Assembly (NCBI RefSeq): GCF_011075055.1
Contig: NC_058147.1
Span: 13,888,001 to 13,952,000 of the forward strand
DNA: 64,000 bases
Reading direction: 5' to 3'
Source of the DNA: Mangifera indica
Lineage: Eukaryota; Streptophyta; Magnoliopsida; Sapindales; Anacardiaceae
Each line of letters opens with the position of its first letter. Position 1 is the first letter of the stretch. This document shows positions 47,098 through 60,381 of the stretch, in pieces. Below the pieces are notes generated by a model. The model had not been told where the DNA came from and did no database searches. It saw only the letters and a program-made list of their open reading frames with translations. A program made the position numbers and the translations under genes.

Positions 47098-50000
47098 TTA
47101 CCCGTAAATTTGAGGAAGAAACCGTGAGTATATCCAGCATACCAAGTACCAACAACACCAAGTCCCCAAAAGTAAGCCAATATAAGAGCAATAAGCCATT
47201 GCTATTTCTCTGTGTTGTTTACTTGATATCTGCAGTCTTTTAGGATGCGGCTCTGCTTCCGCCTCCACAGAACCCCCCACTGTAACTCACAAATCTGTCA
47301 GCTCTCTCCCTGATGGATTCTTCTACAATTGCTTCCCCAAAATCTTGATTTATGTTTGCCGATTTCTCAACAAAAACGTCAACTTGGATCAAGTCAGATT
47401 GTGCATACAGAGGACAGACACCACAACTTTTCACCTTGCAACCTTCTATTTTCCTCATGGGAAGTATCATAATTGGGCTGAACCCAAATAAGGCTATTGT
47501 ATAATCGCCATTAAGTAGTTTAACATCCATTAAAGGACTATACCCCAATATCAAGTGATCAGACTCAATTATCATGCCATTCTCCAAGGCTGCTCCAGCC
47601 ATGAAATCACATTGAAAGTGAACAGTATCAACAGAACTGCTTTCAAATCGGTAACTACAATTCACAGAAATTGCTTCCTCATAACAACTTCTCTTATCAA
47701 AGGAGAGAACAGCACACAAAGCAAATCCAATGAATCTTCTATTGCACCAATTCTGATGTAGCTGAATAGTTACTGAAGATCTAGAACCTTGATAGCTGAA
47801 CCAGTTAGGAATTTCACTTCCAGGTAGACATAAGCTGATTGCAGGTATCTCATCACTTTCCTGTATTAACAAAATTTATGAATTCTGATAAGAGAGGTAA
47901 AAGGAGTGGAAAAACTCGAAAGAAAGAGTGAAAGAGAGCCTCTTCATAGCAGAGTCTCAGTAATGTTGTTGCCAGAAGTTGAATTCTTTGCTGTAAATCT
48001 GCAAAAGTATTGGTGCATGTCTCCTGAATTAGATTCAGACAGTTTGTAAACAAGAAACTTATATTAGACAGTTGATCTGAGCTGCAGTTTTCGGATAATT
48101 TTTCAATTTCAGATGCATCTAACTCTTTTAGACTAGAGGGAAGCTCCGGCAACAGTTGAAGCCGCTCGCAATTTACTACATCAATATATTCTAGATATAA
48201 TGGAAGCTCTGGTAATGACAGAAGCATATTGCAGTTCTCTAGGTAGAGGTTTTTCAGCTGAGAAAGTTGCTTGAAATTGATAGGTAGAGTCTCAAAAGGG
48301 TTTCCGCTTAAATCTAATAAGACCAATGAGGATGCACAACAGAGATGTTTTGGAATTTCTGTTAAAGCGCAGAAAGATAAATCTAACTTTGTTATCTGTT
48401 TCCACTTTGCAACGGAGGAAGGAAGTTGACATATAGCAGCTCCTGTTGCCTTAAGCTTTTTCAAAACTAATAAATCCCCGAAGTTCTCAGGAAATGTATC
48501 AAGTTTCGAGCATCCAGTAAGATCAATTTCACCCAAAGATGTCAAATTACAGATGCTGCTTGGAATAGTCTGAAGATCCTTGCAATCCCGTAACTCCAAA
48601 GAGCGAAGTCCAATTAGATGTTGAATTGTAGATGGCAGTGTCTTTATTGCTGATCCATTTAAATTGAGATCTACCAAATCTTTCATTTCCTCCAAGATTT
48701 CTGGGAAACTTTCAAGTTTAGAACAGTTCCAACGATAAAACAACTGAAGAGACTTCAATTTGCAAATGCTAGTTGAAAGACTCTTGAGCCTTGTACATTT
48801 TGTCACGTCTAATAATACAAGCTCACTTAAACATTCTATTGATGAAGGAACTTCTTCAATTGCAGTCCCATTTAAAAAGAGTTGTTCTATATTCCCCGAA
48901 ATATGAGGAAACTCAGTGAGATTAATGCAAAAGGAGAGATCAAGAATTATTCGAGAAGCAAAATGAATGTTTCCTGGAAAGACTTTAAGACTTTCACAGC
49001 CCCGTAAACATAGGAAACTAAGGTTGTTCTAATGTTGTATGGATGAGGGAACCTCAACCAAGCTTCTGCATTCTTCAAGATTAATAATCTCAAGTTGTGG
49101 GGCTTCTGACAGGTCTGGCATCTTAATCAAGTTCTTGGACATATAAAGATCAATTGACTTTAAATTGAAGGCATGCTGCAGCAAAAGATGATTTACAGGA
49201 CTAATTTAGTAATGCAGATCATGGAGCACAAATTTTTTATATAAATAAAAGATAGATGTATGTGAATAATAAATTCTGCCTTTGTTCCTTTCCATAGTTG
49301 TTGAACATTGCTATAAGGTAATTTAAGTTGAACAAGGTTCTCTGGGGTAAAGTTTGATGGCAATGTTTTCATAGGATATCCAGCCCAAAAGAGATATCTC
49401 AACTTATCAGAAAGATATTTTAAGCCTCCATGAAGCTTTACTTTGGAGATATCCACAGAGTCTTCGTAAAGGGCAAGATTATAGAATTTAATCAATCTAA
49501 GATTACACATATCTGCAAATGCTCTTGAACTCAATCTGACCTCTTTTATTTTGGACATATTTAAGAATATTCCCTCAACTAAATCAGTCCCCTAATAAAC
49601 CAAAAGCAATGAATAAGTCAAAATAGAATAGATAATTAGTAAAGCGAACATATTAACAGCTGAGTCAATTAGTCAGACTCCTACCTTATTGTTTTTCAAT
49701 ATGTGGTACGTATCTTCATGATGCCACAATCTGCTACATCTGCCAGGTTGTGTTTTTGATTCTTTGTAAACTATATCTCGACCCATTTCTTGTAATAAAT
49801 CATGCATTTGAAGCTTATTGGCTGATATTGTTACCAAGGATTTATTTATGAGGCTACCCAAAGAGTAATGGCAATCTAATAATTCTGCAACACAATCTCT
49901 ATCCTTCCCTTTAAAAAAACATGCAGTATCGAGAAATATACTTTTTTTTTCACTGCTTAAACCATCATAACTAACTTTCAACACATCGTAGATTTGAGGA

Positions 50001-51715
50001 TCGCAAAGCCTTTGTAAGTTATACAATGCACTTTCCCATTCTCGTTTTGCTCTTTTGGTATAGGGAGGAGCCCAATATTTTAAGAGCCAGTGGATTGCCA
50101 TTGGCAAAATTTAGTTTCTTGATTGAGAGCTCCCTGAGATGCTCCAAGGGATGGTTTCCTTTGAAAGCATAATTACTAAAGAGTTGAAGAGCTTCATTAT
50201 AATTTGATCCCTCAACCTCATATATGTCATTGACTCCAAAACAATGAAGCACTTGCTTATCTCTTGTTGTAATGATGATTCTACTTCCTTTACCAAATTG
50301 ATGAAGCCCTCCAGCCAAAACCTCTAATTGTCTTAAATCATTCACATCATCAAGGACAATGAATACCTTTTTGCGTTGAAGTCGCCTCTGGATATATTGT
50401 GGTATAACAGGAGTGCCTATTTTGAGATTTTCTTCTAATAACTGTGAAAGAACTTGGTCTCTTATGTGAACTAGTCCATATTTTTCCGATTCTTCTCTAA
50501 CATTAATACTGAAGCAGTAACCTTCAAATTGGCTTGAAATTTGGTTGAAAACAGCTCCCGCAATGGTTGTTTTTCCTATACCACCCATTCCCCAAATTCC
50601 TAAAACTTGAAAATCAATCAACCCAATACATAATAACGATCTTACTCTCTCAATGCGTGAACTTAAATCAATTAGGCCACTGAAATCATTCAAGTATGAT
50701 GCATCTTTCAATTTCTCCAAAATATCATCAACAATTTTGTCCACAAGTTGAGCGTCAGACCTATCAATGTGAAGAGTAGTAATAATTAGTTGAAATCGAC
50801 CACCAAAATATAGTAGAACACAACGTTAACATTTATATATTTTCCAACTTCCACAGCAAACTGAATGATCAAGGCAACTTTCTAAGAGTCCTCACTTGAA
50901 AGATGGCTCTTTGTTTATGACATTAAATGAGATAAATTTTCCCTTATTACTTGCAAGAGAAAACAGTCTCTTTGAAAAAAAATGTAATTAATGTAACATC
51001 CTTCTTAAATTTAAATCATTTTTGAAAATTGAATTCAAATTACTTTGCCAAAAAGTAACATTATCATGCCGTACATGCCAATTTAATATCATGGAAACTC
51101 AGTATGTGTTTTTCCATGTCTTTTACAAACCCAGAAAATTATTTTCATGTATTTATAAACACATAAAATCACATATATTTTTATAAAAATTATAATATAT
51201 ATGGATGTCGAGAAAATTAGATTTACTTGGTGACAGAGGAATTTCATCCTGATAGATTGGCAGCTTCAGTCAAAGCATCCCTCCATTTCTGAATCTTTTC
51301 TTTCATATCCTTGAAAACGCTCTTCATGCTTCAAAATTGAATCTTTAAAACTTCCGTTCTGCTTACGTACATCTGATGGATCGACCTGGTAGAAAACTGG
51401 TATGACCATTTGGCCATTCATTCGTTTGCATTCAAGGATCTTTGATAGTTCATCTAAGCACCATCTTGAGGAAGCGTAGTCTTTTGAGAAAATAATAACT
51501 GAAATCTTTGATTCTTCGATTGCTTTCAAAAGCATAGGTGAAATTTCATCTCCTCGCTTGAGTCCTTGTTCATCAATGAAGGTTTCAACTTGCTTTTGAC
51601 ACAAAGCGGCATAGAGATGGCTTGTGAAGTTATTACGTACATCCTCACCTCTAAGACTAAGGAAAACATCATATTTAGTTTGATAGGTTGGGAAAGAAGA
51701 TGATGATGAAGCCAT
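47098..51715 (-). pseudogene. TIR-NBS-LRR (TNL) disease-resistance gene, pseudogene
   Basis: Five exons are deduced on the minus strand: 51715-51227, 50760-49685, 49591-49280, 49175-47940 and 47860-47098. Exon 1 is the TIR domain (KYDVFLSLRGEDVRNNFTSH, with the catalytic-type Glu in LLKAIEESKISVI). Exon 2 is NB-ARC, with P-loop GMGGIGKTT, kinase-2 VFIVLDDVND, RNBS-B GSRIIITTRDK, GNPLAL, FLDTACFF and MHD (LQMHDLLQEMG). Exons 3-4 are LRRs. Exon 5 is the C-terminal post-LRR (C-JID) domain (ISLCLPGSEIPNWFSYQGS). TNLs are cytoplasmic immune receptors that make NAD-derived signals. Lesions: frameshift near 51305-51312 and TGA at 51246-51244 ending the TIR exon; frameshift at the A-run 50048-50045; TAG at 49031-49029; frameshift at the G-run 47278-47273. 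Introns 3 and 4 appear to start with GC rather than GT. The gene is clear; its loss of function is well supported. Confidence 0.92.
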
Positions 51716-51783
51716 GGAGTTAAAAAAATACAGGACTATGGAGAGAAGAAAATGACAGGACTAAGAAGTTTATTTACCACATA

Positions 51784-52646
51784 GGGATATTAACTAAAAT
51801 CAGCAAAAATTTTTTGCGTAAACCTTTTTAGGCAAACGTACAATGATTTCACTTTTATAGGCAAATTTACTTTTAATTCTAAAAATACCCTCTCTCAGCT
51901 TATTGCCTCACTCCTAACAATTTACATCACACTCGGCCACCTAAAATTTTCTTAACAGATTTGATAATTTTTTATTCGAACTATTATTAATTCACGTTCT
52001 AAGGATTAAAAACATACTTAAAAATTGATAAATTTTTATTTAAATTTCAAATACAGATAATAACAAAAAAATAGAATAGATGAGGAGGATAATAAGTGCT
52101 AACTGATGCTGTAAGCATAGGGTGCATGCAGGGTGTGTACAAAGTGCGTGGGTGTGTACAAGGTGCATGGGTGCATGTAGAGTACGTGCATGGATGCATA
52201 CAGGGTGCATAAAAATATATATATATATATATAACAGGGTGCGTGCAGAGTGCATACGCACCCACGCACCTTTATATTTAAAAAAAATATAATAATATAA
52301 TATATATTTAAAAATTATTATTATTTATATAATTATATTAAATATTATAATATTTAATGTAATATATATAAATAATAATAATAATAATTTTAAAATATAG
52401 ATTATATTATTATATATATTTATTATATTTTTTAAATATTATATTATAATATATATATTTATATACTTTACGCACCCACGCATCATACATTGTGATACAC
52501 ACACGTAAGTTGTTGAAAATCACGTAATAAGTCGGAAAGGGTATTTTTGGAATTAAAAATAAATTTGCTTATAAAAATAAAATCACTGTACGTTTGCTTA
52601 AAAAAGTTTACATGGAAAAAATTTTTTTGATTTTAATTAATATCCC
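51784..52646. mobile_element. Inverted-repeat element just upstream of the TNL start
   Basis: The ends are GGGATATTAACTAAAATCAG and, reversed, GGGATATTAATTAAAATCAA. The arms extend about 130 bp (shared AAGCAAACGTAC/AGGCAAACGTAC, TTTTAATTC and AAAAATACCCT). The centre contains a GTGCATG-rich minisatellite (52118-52270) and AT-rich palindromes. No clear target duplication was found, so the superfamily (MULE or other MITE) is undecided. It begins 69 bp from the TNL ATG. Confidence 0.65.
52118..52270. repeat. GTGCATG-rich minisatellite with (TA)n
   Basis: Degenerate short units such as GGGTGCATG, GGGTGTGTAC and AGAGTGCATACG, with an (AT)n run near 52215. The open frames here come from repeat composition, not genes. 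Confidence 0.65.
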
Positions 52647-54389
52647 AAAAGGGAGATATGCAGTCTATTTCTGCTCATAATTCTCTTTGGAATGACTTTT
52701 TTGCCCTAAAACATCATTTAATTTCATATCTCACCTTTCTTCAATCATATAGTTTTTCTCTTTTGAATTTTTGACGAATCGTGTCCTTTGACATTTATTT
52801 TACACATTCACATGACGTACCACATCAGCTTACGGTGTAGAATTTCGTAAATGACGGGAGTTGTCTACTCATTATATTGGGCAAAGATATAAATAAGGTT
52901 AAGTTTAATAGGGGTTATGATGATTATTTTGATAATTTATTTTTTTATTATTTAGATTATTTTATTTGACTTATAATTAACAAAATGTTTTGATAAAATT
53001 TTATTTTTAATAGTAATATAATAATTAATATAGGAGCTAGTTTGATTATTATTTTCATAGATATTAAAATATTATTAAAATAATTTTAATTTTGTTACAG
53101 TTATATCTGTACTTATTAATTTTTGAAGAATAAAAATACCTTTTTTTAATTTATATTTCAAGAAATATGAAAAATATTATACAATAATTATATCCAAACG
53201 TATTTAAATGAAATGATATCTTAAATTTTATTTTATTATATTCAACTAAACATAATAATTATTTATATTTATAAATTTTAGTCAAACTTTATCAAACATA
53301 ATAATAGTTTATACCCTTTAGTTAATTTATTTTTAATAAAAGATTATCCAAACCAAATATAACTTAAGTAAATTAAAATTCGTTACACTATTGGTTTATT
53401 CGAATGAATATATACTCTAGGAAGAATTTATTTTATGAGTTCAATGTAATCGTTCAAAAACGGGCTGATATACTTCATAGTGTGGTTATTAATTTAGATT
53501 ATAAGTGTGGATAATAAAGTTATTAGTTTTTTATGAGAGAGCCAATTAACTTTTTAATTGAAATATAAAAGAAAGGGCTAGGTCCCCTTCCAAAAATAAA
53601 AACATGTGATATATTTTTGGCACCCCGTTTGCATCACATTTTGAACTGTGCAAGGAAGGCTTGCTCAAGGATCGACAATCAGTCCTTTTTGCATCAATTC
53701 TCTGCAACAAAATAGTGCAAATAAGTTTGTCTAAGCTTCTAATATATGAATTACAAAGTTTTTATGGCCTACTGTGTTTGAATGGAAATAATACTGTATT
53801 ACTGCAATATATATTAAGATTGTCCAAGGTAATTGTGTTGTATCTCTTGAAATCATAATTTTGATAATAACATTTAGTCTCGAATAAAAATTATTTTAAG
53901 TTGTTAGAATGTCTTATCGCCAAAATGGTGTATTCATTGAAACATGCAAATTTTTTATATTTAGTAGAAAAGACATTTTTCAAATTTTAATACATATGAT
54001 TTCCTACCTAAAGATGATTATTGTATGTGTTGAAATTTATGGTTGCATGAGGTGGTCATAGAATTACATTAGTCTTGAAATTTTCAATTCACCCAAAGGT
54101 GGTTGAGATTTTTTCAATTGATGTATGTCTTACATTTTATCGAAGAAGAAAACAATAACCCAGGCGTTTATTTGTCCAAAGGGATAGACTTTCAAAAGTT
54201 ATATGTCCTCAGTAAAGATAACCTTATGCTTAGGGGCCCTAATTGATGTTATATTCTTTACCTAGAAGGGAGTTTATGATTATGCACCAGAAACCCTGAT
54301 AAAGAATAACTTATAAAGTTTTTAAAGCTATTTATTATCAATGATATTGCTATGTTGCATTTTATGATATACTCTATTATTGAGAACAA
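52647..54389. other. Intergenic AT-rich DNA
   Basis: Very AT-rich around 52900-53400. No gene is recognised; the open stretch 53661-53858 has no family signal. Confidence 0.45.
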
Positions 54390-54745
54390 TAATAACAATG
54401 CCACAATAGAGATCTTGAGTAACTTTGACTTTAAAAGTTGGAGGTATGATATTGACTCTATACTGTACATTAAAAATATAAATTTGGCCCTATGAGTAGA
54501 TGAACCACCCAAGCATAAAGATGAAAGTTCATTTGAATTAAAAGGTTTTCCATTTTGAGTAGGTGAAATCCAATGAGCCAATATTGCTTGCCATGGAGAT
54601 ACATATATTGTTAATTACCATAATGGTGGTTTGCCTTATACTCTAAATGTTGAGGAGTTCATCATCTAAGCTACTTAAAAGTATAGTACATCTAACAATA
54701 TTAGAGCTTCCTAGTTAGTGAGTAATAAAACTCTGAAAAAAGAAA
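54390..54745 (+). pseudogene. Possible copia gag remnant interrupted by copia-2
   Basis: The plus strand reads NFDFKSWRYDID, then NLAL, a stop, then VDEPPKHKDESSFELKGF, resembling the copia gag N-terminus (FxxWxxxI...DxAL..DEPP...). The match is short and interrupted. Copia-2 begins at 54752, so this would be an older copia that served as its target. No convincing continuation is seen after 61227. Confidence 0.35.
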
Positions 54746-54746
54746 T

Positions 54747-54751
54747 GACTT
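54747..54751. repeat. 5-bp target-site duplication (GACTT), left copy
   Basis: GACTT directly precedes the left LTR and recurs at 61222-61226 after the right LTR. Confidence 0.9.
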
Positions 54752-55146
54752 TGTAAAACATGTATATGACCTCTATCTAAACATGTATATACTGAATATG
54801 CAAGATAGAAACCAAAATTAAATTGCAGAATATTAAATACTAACCTCCAACCATTGTTTGATGATTTGATACAGAATAATCCTCTGAAGATTGCTTGCAA
54901 ATATCGTCTTCCAGGTGATCTCTTTTTCCACATAGAATGGTGTATGTTTTTCTCTCAGAAAAAAGCTCACCCAGGGACCCTATTTATAGCCTTAAATAAG
55001 CATTCTACCATCAAGAATGCAACGCAATGTGTGGAGTTATGACATGAGAGTTGCAAACCATAATGCATGGGAGTTACATACCATTAAACCATGAAGAAGT
55101 AACTGCATGAAGCAGTTACCATTAAGCCATGAAGAAAAAACTGACA
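54752..55146 (-). repeat. Copia-2 3' LTR
   Basis: 395 bp; in plus orientation TGTAAAACATG to AAACTGACA. Matches 60789-61221 except for one copy of a 38-bp unit. Confidence 0.92.
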
Positions 55147-55157
55147 TTCTCCCACTT
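55147..55157 (-). other. Copia-2 polypurine tract
   Basis: The minus strand AAGTGGGAGAA directly abuts the 3' LTR (TGTCAG...). Confidence 0.8.
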
Positions 55158-55444
55158 GGTCTGTAACCCATCAATCCACATACTGAAGTAAAGAAATAAA
55201 ATACACGAATCATGGCGATAAGTCCTCTAAGAACGAGTATTATCTTCCATGTATCACGATGTATTCATTCCTCTATAACTTAATGAATAAACCTTATGTT
55301 TATTCTGGGTCCAAATTTGATTATTTTCTCAACCAAAATGTGCACGTAAAATGAGAATACTTAATCAATTTGAAAAACTGAATAATGTTATTATAGAAAT
55401 TGTATATACATCAAATCACATGATGGAACCAACTTCCATCACAA

Positions 55445-58400
55445 TTACAACATAAGGCAAACTTCCATTCGCTCTACATGATCCTTAAAACTTTTTGGTG
55501 GCATGCCTTTTGTCAAAGGATCGGCAATCATCAATTCAGTTCTGATGTGTTCAATGACCACTTTATTTTCTTTTACACGTTCCTTCATGGCTGAATACTT
55601 AATGTAGATATGTTTACTTTGACTACTGCTTTTATTATTTTTAGCCAAGAAAACAGCAGTTGAATTGTCACAATAAATTTTTATCGGCTTAGAAATATAA
55701 TCCACAATCATAAGCCCAGATATGAAACTCTTCAACCATACACCATGTGATGTAGCCTCAAAACAAGAAACGAACTCAGCCTCCATGGTAGATGTAGCAA
55801 TCAATGACTGTTTGGCACTCCTCCAAGATATGGCTTCGCCGGCAAACAAGAAAATATATCTAGATGTTAATTTTCTTGAATCAACACAGCCAGCAAAATC
55901 TGAATCGGAATAACCAATTACCTCTAAATTATTAGTCTGTTTATATATAAGCATGTATTCTTTGGTCCCTTGAAGGTACCACATCACTTTCTTTATAGCT
56001 CTCTAATAGTCTATACCTGGGTTACTCTGATATCTTCCTAATATCCCAAAGCAAATGCAATGTCAGGTCTTGTGCAAACCTGAACATACATAAGGCTTCC
56101 AACAGCTGAAGCATAGGGAATGTTTTGCATTTGTTTATTTTCAAGTTCATTTTTAGGGCATTGGTTCAAATTGAACTTATCACCCTTCACAATTGGTGTT
56201 ATACTTGGTGAATAATCTTTCATCTGAAATCTCTCTAAAACTTTGACCTAATATGTCTTGAGGTCTGTTCCTATGAATCTTAATGCCAATGACATAAGAT
56301 GCCTCACCTATATCTTTCATATCAAAGTTTTTAGAGAGAAATTGTTTCACCTCATAAAGTAATCCTTTATCATTGATTGCAAGTAATATATCATCCACAT
56401 ATAGAACAAGGAAACAAATTTTACTCCCACTGACCTTCTGGTATATACATTGATCCATGATATTCTCTTCAAAACCGAATGAAGAGATAACCTCATGGAA
56501 TTTCAAATACCATTAACGGGATGCTTATTTCAATCCATATATGAACTTCCTAAGCTTGCACACCAAATGCTCACCATCACTAGAAGAGAATCCTTCAGGT
56601 TGTTTCATATATACCTCTTCCTCTAAATTTCCATTGAGAAATGTCGTTTTCACATCCATTTGATGTAGTTCCAAGTCAAAATGGGCTACTAATGCCATTA
56701 TAATACGGAAAAAATCTTTCTTAGATACAGGAGAAAAAGTCTCCGTATAATCGATTCCCTCCTTTTGAGTGAAACCCTTAGCAACGAGTTTTGCTTTATA
56801 TCTCTCGATGTTACCTAATGAGTCTTTCCTTGTTTGATAGACCCATTTACACCCAATGGCCTTTGCCCCATTAGGTAACTTGACAATATCCCATACTCCA
56901 TTACTCTTCATAGATTCCATCTCATCTTTCATAGCATTGTACCACAAAATAGATTTACTACAATCCATTGCTTGTGAAAATGTAACAGGATCATCTTCGA
57001 CTCCTAAATTATGGTCAATTTCTTGTAAATACACTATATAATCACTAGAAATAGCTGATTTCTTCATTCTAGTTGATTTTCTTAATGTTGTAACACTATC
57101 CTCTTATGGAGTAGAGTGTACAATTGGTGGTTCAACAATATTTGAAGGTTGTTGAACAGTTTGATCTACTAGAGTCTTATCAGCAACTTGTGGAACTTCA
57201 TTAATTAGTTATTCAACATCTATTTAAACTTGAGGGGTGTTGTAAATAACAACCAATCTATTACTCAAAATAGGTGGTTGAGTATCTAAATGATCTTTCT
57301 AAAAAATTAAATCCTGAGATTGATTGCTCTCACTGATTAATTCATTTTCAAGAAATTTTGCATTTCGAGATTCCACTATTCTAGTGTTATATGATGGACA
57401 ATAAAATCTATAACCCTTAGACTTTTCGGCATATCCAATGAAATAACCACTTATAGTCCTTGGGTCTAATTTCTTCTCATGTGGATTATAAACTCTTACT
57501 TTAGACGGGCATCCCCAAATGCGCATATGTCGCAAACTCGGTTTCTAACTTTTAAATAACTCAAATGGTGTTTTAGAAACAACCTTGGTTGGAACTTGGT
57601 TTAATATATACATTGTCGTTTTAAGAGCTTCTACCCACAGTGATTTAGGAAGTTTAGAGCTGCTAAGCATACTCTGCACTATGTCCAATAGAGTTCGGTT
57701 TCTTCTTTCTGTTGCACCATTTTGGTTTGGAGAACCAGGCATAGTGTATTGGGCAACAATCCCATTTTCTTCAAGAAACCTTACAAATAGACCAGGTGCT
57801 TGTCCATCATGAGTTTATTTACCATAATATTCTCTACCTCTATCTGATCTCACGATTTTAATTTGTTTTCCAAATTGTTTCTCTACTTCTGCCTTGAAAA
57901 CCTTAAAGGCATCTAATGCTTCATTCTTGTTATGGCGCATGTAGAGATACATGTATCATGAATAATCATCAATAAATGAGATGAAGTATTTTTAACTATA
58001 AGCGTCCATATCAGGATAACAAATATCTGTATGTATGATTTCTAATATGTCTGAACTCCTCTTGGCACCTTTCTTTGACTTGTTGGTTTGTTTTCCCTTT
58101 ATACAATCCACACAAGTATCAAAATCAGTAAAATCTAGAGTATCTAGTACCCCATCATTCACTAACCTTTTAATCCTTTCTATGCAGATATGTCCCAATC
58201 TCCGATGCCACAATATAGAGGAATTTTCATTCATAACACTCCTTTTAATACCAACATTACCTTGAACATGGATCAAATTAAATGAAACATTGTTTTGTAA
58301 ATGAATTCGGAACAAACCATCAGTCAATGTACCATTTCCTACAACTGCGAATTTATAAATCAAACTAAATGCAGTTTCATTAAATGTAAAGGAAAATCCA

Positions 58401-58640
58401 AAGGGTACAAGTCTTGAAACAAAAATTAAGTTTCTAGAGAAACTTGGAATATAAAAGGTTCATTCTAAATCCAAAATAAAACCAAAATCTAAAACTAATC
58501 TGCACGTTCCGACCGCTTCCACATGTGAACACATCTTATTTCCTGAATAGATGCTTTGTTCACTGGCCATCGGCTTCTTTTGGTTTAGAAAGCCTTGTAA
58601 GGTATTAAAAATATGGATTATAGAACCAGAATCAATCTAC
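55445..58640 (-). pseudogene. Copia-2 pol pseudogene: protease, integrase, RT, RNase H
   Basis: Protease begins at an IDSGS motif just after a TAG near 58640. GAG-pre-integrase is ILWHRRLGHICIERIKRLV (about 58205). The integrase has [16 protein letters not shown] (57730) and SGYFIGYAEKSKGYRFYC (57440). RT (57067-56180) has KWVYQTRKDSLGNIERYKAK, TFSPVSKK, LHQMDVKTTFLNG and the intact catalytic YVDDILLA. RNase H (55987-55445) has GYSDSDFAGC, SWRSAKQSLIATSTMEAEF, KIYCDNSTAVFLAKN and IADPLTKGMPPK. Frames break between the integrase, RT and RNase H blocks, for example near 56515 and 56020. Confidence 0.9.
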
Positions 58641-59477
58641 CAAGTGTTATGACAAACATCAACCATATTAGATTCATAACATACAAGTGAGATTGGATTA
58701 CCTTTCTTTTCAAGCCAAGCTTTAAACTTAATGCAATCCTTTTTCACATGTCCTTTCTTTTTACAGAAAAAAACATTTGGATTCCTTTTTAAATTCAGGC
58801 TGATTGAATATTTTATCCTTTCCCTTATACTTAGCTTGGTTATTCTTCTTCTTCCCTTGTGTAACCATATGTGCACTTTCATTCATTTCAATCAAAAACC
58901 TTCCTTCCTCTTAAACAAACATGGTCAGAAGTTTATTGATTGACCATTTTTCTTTATGTGTGTTATAAGAGATTTCGAAAGGTCCGTATTGTTGTGGAAG
59001 AGAATTTAGAATGAAATGCACCAAGAAAGGTTCAGACATCTCAATCTCAAGAGCCTTAAGCTGAGCAGTAATATCCCTCATTTGCATGATGTGCTCACAC
59101 ACACCTTTAACACTAGTGAGCTTCATTGATGTAAACTTTATTATTAAAGTGCTAACAAGTGCTTTATCTGAAGACTCAAACTGTTCATCAATAGCCTTCA
59201 GTAATTGCTTGACATTATTACACTCAGGGATTGAACCACGAATACTAGCAGATATGCGTGTCCTGATGAACATCATACTCAAGCGATTAGATTGCTCCCA
59301 ACGCTTATACAGGGCAATTTCATTATAAGTGCTAGTTTCTGTAGCTGTAGGTGGTTCATCCTTCCTAATAGCATAATCAATGTCCATACACCCTAATTGG
59401 AGAAGAATTCCCTCCCAAATTTTATAATTGTCACCACTCAAAATAGGAACATCACATACATTATCAAAGAAATTCAC
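58640..59477 (-). pseudogene. Copia-2 gag pseudogene
   Basis: Starts MNFFDNVCDVPILSGDNYKI at 59477. The gag core includes LGCMDIDYAIRKDEPP, YKRWEQSNRLSMMFI and FLVHFILNSLPQQYGPFEIS. The frame breaks after MFV (58911). It then resumes with a zinc knuckle, FFCKKKGHVKKDC, near 58760 and continues KFKAWLEKKGNPIS up to the protease. Confidence 0.88.
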
Positions 59478-60283
59478 AAGTTGAATAACTGCAAATAAAT
59501 ATTAACATACACGCTTAAGTCACTAAATTTGAAGCTATCAAAATTAATATCATGTTCTACCAATGTATAAACATGTTGTAAATATATAAACCACATAACA
59601 TAAAAACTACCTGTGGGCTAAGTTTTTAATTTAAATAGGCTTATATATAAATATTTAAACCGTATGATGAAACTACCAAATTATATTCCTTTTCTTAATT
59701 CCTGTGGGTAGATTAAGAAAAATAATTTGTTATTTCATCCTAATTAATCACATAAATATAATAAAATTTCCTGTGGGATAAGATTTATCATACTTACATT
59801 GATTAATTACAATTGATGTCATATAACTAAATGTGATCCCAGGATACTTAATGTATAACTTTGATATAATCAAAGATACTGTGGCAACTCTATGATCAAT
59901 CAAAATTAGACTAATCACATGACATCTAATTTTATGCATTTAATCCTTAAGAAATTATTTAAAGTATAATTTCAATTAAACCAAAATTATGCATAAAATT
60001 AATCATATAAACAATATTAAATTATTTAATAAACACTAAAAAATTGGATAAATGAAACTTAAATTATCCAATTCAAAATAATAACAATTTTTGGCAATCA
60101 CATACTATAAAAATATATTTTATTAAGGCCAAAATTTATAATGTATTCAAACTGAACCCTAACAGCTTTTTTTTTTTTTATGGCAGAGGATGGTAACAGG
60201 TTCTAGCAAACTAAAATTTTATGAAAACTAAAACTATAGCATATAAGAATGTACGATGTCCCGAATTTTCAACAAAATGAAAT

Positions 60284-60341
60284 TGGCTAAGCGGCAAGTG
60301 TCTCACTCAAAACCTTGTGTCTTATGGTCTGGGTTCAAAAC
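60284..60341 (+). other. tRNA-like (SINE head-like) sequence in the copia-2 leader
   Basis: TGGCTAAGCGGC fits a pol III A box (TRGCNNAGYNGG) in all but the last base. GGTTCAAAAC, 48 bases downstream, resembles a B box (GGTTCGANNC). Between them is CACTCAAAACCTTG, a wording seen in plant tRNA-derived SINEs. It does not fold convincingly as a full tRNA by eye. Possibly a SINE fragment. Confidence 0.4.
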
Positions 60342-60381
60342 AAGATTGAAGTAATTTTTACATTTTAATAAAGCAGATGAA

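Noticed and set aside
47098..47280. Separate small membrane protein gene at the TNL 3' end
   Set aside because: Its frame continues the TNL tail (EAEAEPHPKRLQ) after a one-base shift in a run of six G, so it is the TNL C-terminus and not an independent gene.
52040..52265. Two overlapping minus-strand open frames rich in His, Cys and Thr
   Set aside because: Translation of a GTGCATG minisatellite; the two frames are shifted readings of the same repeat.
60284..60341. Genuine tRNA gene
   Set aside because: The A and B boxes are too far apart for a plain tRNA and no acceptor stem pairs around them; it is kept only as a tRNA-like or SINE-like candidate.
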